Origin: Lasiosphaeria ovina | Taxonomy: Eukaryota; Ascomycota; Sordariomycetes; Sordariales; Lasiosphaeriaceae | DNA length: 64,000 bases | NCBI GenBank assembly: GCA_033439765.1 | Contig: JAULSN010000003.1 | Coordinates: 2,666,001-2,730,000, forward strand | Direction: 5' to 3' | Part shown: in pieces, positions 56,517 to 64,000 of the stretch | How positions within the stretch are numbered: position 1 is the stretch's first letter | Layout of the letters: each line of letters opens with the position of its first letter | The notes under the pieces: generated by a model | What the model saw: the letters and a program-made list of their open reading frames with translations, nothing else | Database searches by the model: none | Told to the model about the DNA's origin: nothing | Program-made: the position numbers and the translations under genes

Positions 56517-58508
56517 ATGCATCCCACGGTCTCCTTTCTCTTTCCTACACTTTTCTTCTTGGCTACGCAACTTCATGCCATGGGGATGTCCCGCCGGCTG
56601 ATATTGACGGTGGTTCGGCTTGGGGATATGGCATACTACATGCCTCCTCTGGAGCTCGTTAGCGACGGCTCTGCCCCTCTGGGCGGTGGCCAGACCGCCG
56701 AACCATGCACCGTCTTGACGCTTGAGCGCAACATGGGCGCTTCCAGCATTGATCTCCGAATTGGGTTCCAAGTTATGTTCACAAGTTTGGCCTGGTGGAC
56801 GATGTGTGGTCGCCGGACTTCCTGCATTCCGTCATTGTTCAGACCTCCGAGCCAGATCTCGATGATGCAGACCTTCAGAACGCCCTCCTCCGCATCGAGA
56901 GTGTCAGGGCGTTCCACATCGTTCGGGTTCCCAGCAGCACCCCCGGCCTTCCTCCTGGCCCCTACTTCTTGCACCACGGCCATCTTCATCATGCATACCG
57001 GCTGTATCCCGATACTGCGGGTGCTTCCATCGTGGCAACCGTCCTGCAGACGATAATAGCACGCAAGTCATGCGCCCCTCGAATACTGTCTTGCTGAACA
57101 AGTCACTGATTTCCCCTTAGCTTCCGATCCCTTGACATGTCTGCATACGACGAAGAGTACCCGTCTGCGCTCAACATCGCTGTTCCTTCGCGGCTCTACT
57201 TCGCGAAGACCAGGGAGAAGCCATACGCAGGGCTGCGGCTGGCCATCGAGGACATCATCGACCTCAAGGGCCTCCAGACGGGAGCGTCGCCTCACGTGTA
57301 CACGGCGCTCTGCCCTCCACGAGCTTCCAGCGCGGAAACCGTTCAGCGGCATCGTTCCGTACAGCCCGTGAGTATACTGGTGCAATTGCTGTTGCCGAGT
57401 TTATGCGTGCTCTGAACATGCCACAGCAAATTTGACACAATTGGCGGGTTTGCTCGAACTGCAGGCGAGTTCAAGGTGCTTGAGGAGGCCCTCTACGGCT
57501 CGCCTGGCATTGCAGATACCGGTGTCATGAAGGTTAGTAATGGGACCAGCCCCCCTCTCCCTTCGCACTGAGAGTTGACCTAGGCATTGGCATGCAAGAA
57601 ACCAACCAAGCTTCTCTACCCCATCGACTACTGGCCAGCCAAGGATGGGCCAAGCCAAGACGTGTTCGAAGCGTTCATATCGCACCTGGAAGGCTTTTTG
57701 GACGTCGACCACACGGAGATCAGTTCGAGGACACGTGGCGGCGAAAGCACCGCCCAGACGGCGTGAACGAGTCCCTAGAAGAGTATTTCGAACACATCTT
57801 CGAGTGGGCGGCCAACCCAGACCGGTGGACAGGGCTGTTCAAAGACTCTCTAGCAGAGCACGAAGCCCGGTTCGGGAAGCCACCGGTGGTCAACCCGCAG
57901 CTGCACTTCAAAGTGTTTGTATCTCCCCACGCACCCCTCCATGCAACCAGAACGCAATGCCAGGGTTTTCTAATACCCCGCCGCAGCGAATACCTCCCGA
58001 CCATCACACCCGCGCAGCAAGCCGAAGCGGTGAGCCGGCTCAAGTGTACCAGGACTGATTCTACGAGCACGCCATGCCGCCGGCTGACGAAACCGGATAC
58101 TCGAGCACCGTGCTCATACTCCCCTGGACGACGGGCGCGCCCGAGTACCGCAACCGGTACCGCGACGGGCCGCAGCAGTTTACCGGCATCGGGTTCTTCT
58201 TCTACAATGTCGGGCCCTACGCGGAGGCTCCGGAGCTCATCGTCCCTGGTAAGACGCTAGTCCCTCAGATCCCCTTGCTTTTCACATGGCATTGCTACCC
58301 CTGATTGGTGATAGTAGGAGCAACACCATACGTGTCCAAGTTCACTGGCCGGGTTGAGAGTCTCCCTGCGGCGCTGGGATTGGTGGGTGCAAAGGGAAGC
58401 GATGTGGCCCTTGCCCGGCTCGTGAGTGCGTTCCTAGAACAGGATGACGTTGGAGAGGCGGGAGTGATAGGGGCAGTCGAGGAGACGGTCCAGGTTCCCC
58501 TAGTCTAA
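56517..58508 (+). pseudogene. Amidase-signature gene with catalytic core deleted
   Basis: Fungal amidase family. Recognisable order: a signal-like N terminus (MHPTVSFLFPTLFFLATQLH); VDDVWSPDFLHSVIVQTSEP; GPYFLHHGHLHHAYRLYPDT; VPSRLYFAKTREKPYAGLRL then [114 protein letters not shown]. The part that should hold the catalytic Lys and the GSS/GSDTTGS serines is absent: at about 57310-57335 the frame jumps from the PPRASSAE region to a GIVPYSP segment belonging after them. Other lesions: a frameshift near 56785, another near 57715, and TGA at 58056-58058 (Trp expected). Introns at about 57067-57120, 57369-57425 and 57533-57591 are still recognisable. Ends at 58508. Confidence 0.75.
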
Positions 58509-58699
58509 AGTGGCCTGTGAGTGCTGAGTTGCCCAGTATTTCTTCGTTATAGTTTCTGGATACGTTTCTACTCGAGTTCTCCAGAAGCTCGTTCAACTGA
58601 CATCTCCCGACTTCAGCTGTCCTTCGTAAGCCCGAAGCCATCCATAAACTGACCTGGAACTGCTGACTGCCAGAGATTACACGAACAAGAATTCCCGCA

Positions 58700-60541
58700 T
58701 CACCTCTGCACTGGCGTCGGCTTCACCATCAATTCGACCTTCTCCCAGATGATGTAGGCCTGGAGGTGGCGAAACTCGTCCCCGTCGCGCTCCCAGCGCC
58801 AGGCAGCCTCCCTGCCGCCGTCCAGCTCGAGGTCGAAGTGCCACAGCAGGTGGCACAGCACCAGGCGCTGCTCGATCAGCGACAGGTTCTTGCCGATGCA
58901 GCCGCGCGGGCCCAGCATGAAGGGCTGCGACGCCTGCAGCTTGTCATCGGGGAACGCCTCGGGCTCGAGCCAGCGCTCCGGGAGGAACTCGTAGGGCCGC
59001 GTCCTGGACACGTCAGACACACAAGTCAGCGGTTCTTGTCTCCATAGAGTCAGCAGTGCACAGAACAACGCACCAGTTGCGGGCCGAGTGGCTCGCGGTC
59101 CAGTGCGGCACCGAGACAGTCGTCCCGGCGGGCACAAAGTGGCCGTCGATGGTCGCGCCGCGCGGGGGCACGGCGCGCAGCAGCGACGCCAGCACGGGGC
59201 TGTGCAGCCGCATCGTCTCGTTCATGACGGCGCCCACGTACGGCAGGTCCTTGACCCGCGCCCACGTGATGTCGGCCGCCGACGACACGCCGTCCATCCC
59301 GCCGCGGATCTCGGCCGCGAGCTTGTCGTACACTTTGCGGTGCGTGAGGATCAGGTACACTAGCGCCGAGAGCGCAAGCGCCGTCGTGTCGCTCCCGGCC
59401 GCGCTGGTATTCGCAATATATCACACCGTTGTCAGCAAGTCATCTTCACGCGTGAACACGGCAGTTGTGAGACAGAAAAGGGGCTGACACACAGAAAGGC
59501 GCCCATGTTGACAATGATTTCGGTCTCGCTCAGCAGCTTCTTGGACTCGTTGTTGCGCAGGATGTAGTAGATGAAGTCCTTGTGGTCGGCGTCGGCGTCG
59601 GCGTCGGCGAGGCGCGGCAAGACGCGCTTCTTGGTGTTGAGGAAGTGGTTGAGCTTGGCGGCCTTGTACCGGGGCGGGATGGCGTACGCGCTCAGCAGGC
59701 TGTGGAACCAGGTGCCGGGGCCCGCGACCCGCCGCGTCGCCTGGTCGAACAGGGCGCCGCGGGCCGCCAGCACGATGCCGCGCGACCACTCGGTGCCGGA
59801 GCCCGTGGCGAGCAGGCCCGTCGACGACCCGAGGCACAGCTCCGAGATGACGTCGAGCGTGTAGAAGGACAGCCAGTCGGACATGTTGACGGGCTTGTCC
59901 TCGGCGGCGAACCCGGCCAGCTGGTCCATGAACTTGTCGACGTGGGACTGGATCAGCGGCTCCTGCGACAGCAGCGACGTGTTGCTGAAGGAGTGCGCAA
60001 AGGCGCGGCGCTGGCGCGTGTGGACTCGCCGCGGCGCCATGGTGATGGGCACGTCGGCTTCGACGTGCTGCAGCGAGCCGCACCACAGGGGGTCTTTCTC
60101 CATGGGCTCGTCCGAGGACCGGAAGCCGTAGATGTCTTCCCAGGCGTCTGGGTTCGAGAAGCTAAGCTCATTTGGCGAGACCCGCACAACGGGGCCTGGA
60201 GCTGTCAGATGTCTCGATCGGCCAAACCGTTCTGCAGAGCCTAGAAAGCTTTCCAGATAGGTACTTACCGTATTTGTCGTGCAGCTTTTTGATGTATACA
60301 TGATGCTTGCCGCCTAGGAGGCGTACAACGTTGGGGAGCCAGCTGACGGAATTGATGAAGGGGCCAGGGAACTTGGAGAGGGGATGGAAGAAGCGGCGCC
60401 GCAGCAGCCCAACCAAGAACACGACGGTCTGGTAGAGATGGAGACATGAGCATCAACACGTTGCAGTAATTTGAAGCCTGATAGACTTACCGACGCACCG
60501 GCAACCAGAGCTATCGCCCGATAATCCACAAAGACGGCCAT
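58700..60541 (-). CDS. Cytochrome P450 monooxygenase (5 exons)
   Basis: Microsomal haem-thiolate monooxygenase. Exons 60541-60491, 60428-60269, 60195-59493, 59403-59074 and 59003-58700 sum to 1548 nt, 515 aa; all introns obey GT-AG and phase. N-terminal membrane anchor (ALVAGASTVVFLVGLLRR), then LSKFPGPFINSVSWLP. C-helix RQRRAFAHSFSN; I-helix AGSDTTALALSAL; ExxR in VMNETMRLHSPV; PERW in FLPERWLEPEAFP; haem loop FMLGPRGCIGKNLSLIEQR with the axial Cys. Overall style (VVRVSPNELSFSNPDAWEDIYG) matches the large fungal pisatin-demethylase/benzoate-related P450 group. The gene is intact. Substrate is unknown, and no secondary-metabolite backbone gene lies nearby. Confidence 0.93.
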
Positions 60542-61346
60542 GGCAGCAGCTGCTGTGCCTCGACCAGTGAAGAGCAACCGGTCTCGAGACTGAGAGTGAG
60601 AGTGAATCCAGAGTTGGGAGAATCGTCAATATAACGGCGGCATATACTCCCCTCCCCTCCCCTCGTCGACCCCGCGCTTTTCCGTGATAGACGCAGATGC
60701 ATGGGCTGACCGACCAATCGTCCGATATGAATGCAGCGCAGTGTGGTGTGTGCGCACGGCCGAGACAGGCCGCGACCGGGACCCTGAGATAGCAAATCAG
60801 GGCCGGCATGTCATGGATGCTTGCGCCCTGTGGCAGAACGGCTACGCCCAAACGCGATGGGAGGGTGTGATGGCGACGCATGCACACACACACACACACA
60901 CACACACTCATACTTGCCCGCCAAGAAAACACCGCAGTGAGTATTGCTTCGCTGTGTGGCCAGTGCAGTTCTCCCTCAACAGTTGAAGCACGGGGCTCAT
61001 TGGGCTCGCTGGGGCTGCACTGCAGCTCTCTCCTTGCGTGGATGGAAGTTGCGTGGATGGAAGTTGAGGTCCGGAAGTGAAAGTTGTGTGATGCTGATTC
61101 GTCAACTTGGCCAAACTGTTACTGACAGCCTATCTGTCCCAACAGTCAGCTTGCAGGTAGCGATCATCGGTAACACAATCGGATTCACAGCAAGTTACAT
61201 GCGATCGGACCAGTCAAGATGACTCGTACGACAATACCGAATAATATGGAATGGAACACGGACACTATTCGCAACCCCCTGAAATGGAGGTTGGACATAA
61301 GAAAAGCAGGTCACGAGCAGAAACGCGTTGCTCGACCTGCACCCCT
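60542..61346. other. P450 promoter region with simple repeats
   Basis: Contains the P450 promoter (minus strand). A CA microsatellite (60883-60907) and a 15-bp direct repeat, TGCGTGGATGGAAGT twice around 61037-61066, are the notable elements. Confidence 0.5.
60883..60907 (+). repeat. CA dinucleotide microsatellite
   Basis: About 12 CA units, uninterrupted. Confidence 0.95.
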
Positions 61347-64000
61347 TCAACTCTGCGGACCAACAACAACAGGACCCGCGCGCAGCGCCACGATGCGCAG
61401 GCGCAGACAATCAACCGGCAGCCACTCCTCGACCGTCTCCTCCACCCCACCGCGGCGAATAACACGCTTCGTGCGCTCACGGATAGACCCAGGCCCAAGC
61501 ACAACCCCAACCACATCCCACGGCTTGTGGTCATCAATAGCCAGCTTGAGCTCGTACGCCGCATGGTCGAGCGCCTTGTCCACATACCCCTCGTAGACAC
61601 CGCCGAGCGGCACGCCGGCGAACCGCATCGCGAACCCGTACTGCCCGCCGTCAAAGTCCCAGCCGGCGCGGTTGTACACGCCGGCGAGCAGAACCGCGGC
61701 CCCCGGCTGCGCCGCCGACGGGTCGAAGCCGTTCGCAGCGCCGATGACGCCCGGGATCGCCGCCACGACGGCCGGCCACTGCTGCAGCGCGTCGCGCGCG
61801 AGCTCCGCGCCGAGCTCTTCGCGCGCCTTTTGCACGCCCGCCAGCGCGCCCTGCCAGCGCGCGTCCAGCGCCCGGATGCGCGCCAGCACGGCGTCGGCGT
61901 CGGCGGTCCCCTCGAGCGCGCCGCGCGCGCTGCTGAGCAGGGAGCCGGGCTTGTCGCGCAGCCAGCGGTCCTCGACGGGCGGCGCCAGCTGCTCGGCGGC
62001 GGCCACGAGCGCGTCGAACGCCGCCGCGAGCTTGCCGCCGGCGGCCGCGAGGAGGTTTCGTGCTTCGGCGTCGACGGCCGCGATCACGGCGTCCCCCGGG
62101 TTCTCGTCGCGCGTGCCCTGCACCGAGCTGTCGCGGTGCAGGTAGTAGTGCACGCGCTGGATGGCGAGGCGCGTCTGCGGCATGCGCGGGTCGTCGAGCG
62201 GCGCGGCGTCGGGGTCGAGAGCCTCGTCCTCCCATCCGGCGATCTCGTCGAGGATCATCTGCCAGCCGTGCCGGACGGATTTGTGCACGCCTGGGGTAAT
62301 AGGTGGTCAGTCAGCTTTATGATTCGGGAGACGGGGAGGAGCTGTTAGTGAGGAAGGAGAAATGGGAGAGACGCACCGGCCAGAGCCCAGTCGTTGGAGT
62401 AGGCCTCGACCTGGGCGTCGGTGCGCTTGAGCTCGTCGTAAATCCGCAGCCGGTCCGCGTCGTCGTCGGGAAGCTTGGTGATCTCGCGCTCGACCTGCCA
62501 GCGCATGCTGCGCAGCTCGCCGTCGAGCTTGCTCGCGTCGTACTGCGTGAGGTCCGTGAACGGGTTCGTCGCGAGCTTGTCATGCAGCCGCTGCAGCGCC
62601 GGGTTCGCGCGGTCTAGCGTCTCGGCCTTGACGCGCGCCGCGCCGGCGGCCAGCAGCTCGGCCAGCCGCGTCTCGTAGCCGCGGTACGCCTCGGGGGTCA
62701 GCGTCTGCCGCACGTCGTCCTGCGCGAGCCGCTGCTTGAACGAGTGCACGCTGTACTGCAGGCGGTCGGGCGCATCCGTGTCCATTTCGACGCGGCCGAG
62801 CCCGCGGTCGAGCTCGCTGGTCAGCCGGCGGGTGCTCTCGGCCAGCCGCGTGGCTTCCAGGTCCCTCCGGAGCTGTTCGATCTCGGCGACGAGGTGGGTT
62901 TTGTGTGCGTCGCCGACTGGAGCCATCAGGCTCGTGGCGTCAAAGAACATGTTCTCGACGCCTTCGGTGCGGTTGGACTCGATGTTGTTGCGAGCCTGTC
63001 CGATGGCCCTCTTGGCGCGGTTCAAGCGGTCTTGGTCGTCAAAGGATAGGGTGTTCATGTCGACAGACTGGGCTTGGCCTTGGACAGAACGGACGGGGGC
63101 CTGTCCAGATGGCCTGAGCATATCGGCCACCTTCTGGCGAAGGGTCGCGATCTCAGCGCGGAGATCTTCCGCCTCGCGAGACGCATCACCCCTGAGCAGC
63201 TCTTCAGCCTGGGCCAGCTCGGGCTCCGTCTGCCCGATGCGGCCAGGCGTGGTGAAGTAGTCGTTCGCCCAGAACACCTTGCGCTTGGCATTGTAGAAAT
63301 TCTGAGACGGCGGGGGGTAGTTCTCGGGCTTCGAAGGCGGAGCGGGAGCGGGAGCAGAAGGCGCGGGGCCGGTGATGCCGTACTGGGCACGGATCCGGGA
63401 GATCTCGGCGAGAACTGGGGCCTTGAGCTCGTCGGCCTTGCGTGGATGGGTGATCTTGTCCAGATACTCGACGGCCCCGCGGCACAGCTGCTCAAAAAAT
63501 TCCTTGTCGGAGTCGGAAACCCGCCCACCGTTTCTGTCGGCATGGTCTCGAATCTGACGGAGCTTGCCTTGAGCCGCGCTGACATATCTCTCGTCTTCGG
63601 GCGAAACGATGTCTGCAAGCTTCTCTCGCATGCTTGCAATCTCGGCTGCGAGGCCCGCAGCCTCTGCCGAGCCGTCACCCTCGAGCAGGGCCTCGGCCTT
63701 TGCTAGTTCTGGCTCGACTTGGTCAATGCGGCCGGGCGAGGTAAAGTATTCGTTCGCCCAGAACACGGCTCTCTTGGCGTTGTAGTAGTTCTGGGACGGC
63801 GGAGGAGGAGTGGCAGGCTTCGGGGGAGGGGGAGGAGCCGAGGTGTCGGTGCCATACTGCGCGCGAATCTGGGCAATTTCGTCCAAAACGGGAGCCTTCA
63901 GCCTGTCTGCCTTGTTGGCGTCGGTGATCTGGTCAAGGAACTGGACGGCGCCTCGGAAGAGTTCCTCGACGAAGTCCTTGTCCGACTGGGAGAGGCGGCC
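61347..64000 (-). CDS. Large tandem-repeat coiled-coil protein, C-terminal part (truncated by window edge)
   Basis: The frame is open from the window edge (64000) down to 62377, a 86-bp intron (62376-62291), then 62290-61347; at least 855 residues are visible and the start lies outside. Two long tandem units are present: SDKDFVEELFRGAVQFLDQI ... PSQNYYNAKRAVFWANEYFT ... PGRIDQVEPELAKAEALLEG, and SDKEFFEQLCRGAVEYLDKI ... PSQNFYNAKRKVFWANDYFT ... PGRIGQTEPELAQAEELLRG. They are about 65% alike and separated by Pro-rich linkers. More units probably continue beyond the window. The later part is helical and charged, then a compact C-terminal domain with PVDCLRLRIVALRAGPVVV at the very end. No signal peptide seen; family not recognised. 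Possibly a cytoskeletal, septal or scaffold protein, but this is a guess. Confidence 0.75.

Noticed and set aside
61251..62348. Plus-strand frame of 365 aa antisense to the repeat protein
   Set aside because: Arg/Val/Ala-rich antisense composition; the minus strand has the spliced, domain-bearing gene.
1..64000. CRISPR array, bacterial-type operon or rRNA genes
   Set aside because: No evenly spaced direct repeats with unique spacers and no rRNA-like stretch; gene structure is eukaryotic with introns.

Overview
The window looks like a chromosomal segment of a filamentous ascomycete (Pezizomycotina, probably Sordariomycetes-like). The evidence is split genes with short introns of about 50-150 bp, GTAAGT-type donors and CTAAC branch points; typical fungal families (TmpA-like membrane protein, sedolisin, tyrosinase, P450, DUF6594, fungal amidase); and a Mutator-like transposon whose in-frame stops all look like C-to-T changes at glutamine codons, as left by repeat-induced point mutation (RIP). 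Gene density is low and several loci are decayed.

Layout. 1-5 kb: an intact four-exon dienelactone hydrolase-type gene, then a MULE transposase relic and a relic resembling the DUF3435/FluG family. 5.7-12.4 kb: an accessory zone holding a broken TPR-CHAT protease gene, a 1.8-kb stretch between two of its TPR blocks that carries a low-complexity acidic-repeat gene, a DUF6594 remnant, and a broken caspase-domain gene. 12.5-18.5 kb: almost empty, with one small secreted candidate and a decayed tRNA. 18.5-22.3 kb: two intact same-strand genes, a carotenoid/stilbene cleavage oxygenase and a SnoaL-like protein. 22.6-28.6 kb: a decayed MULE with long terminal inverted repeats (about 0.8 kb where full length) and a stray third TIR copy. 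30-39.5 kb: secreted sedolisin S53 peptidase, secreted tyrosinase, a weak secreted candidate and a polytopic membrane protein. 42.5-44.8 kb: a ten-exon TmpA-like membrane flavoprotein gene. 44.8-52 kb: mostly empty, with minisatellites, a C2H2 finger relic and a small Cys-rich protein gene. 52-64 kb: a protein kinase ending in a CaaX box, a MOSC protein, an amidase pseudogene that has lost its catalytic core, an intact P450, and the C-terminal part of a large repeat protein that runs off the right edge.

The most striking features are the adjacent dead caspase-superfamily genes (CHAT and caspase) beside a DUF6594 remnant, the kinase with a predicted farnesylation signal, the oxygenase/SnoaL pair, and the tandem-repeat protein at the right edge. 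I saw no convincing wholly new system. The caspase/CHAT cluster looks like the remains of a fungal death-effector or self-recognition locus. All exon structures were read by eye from splice signals and family conservation; no database search or RNA evidence was available.
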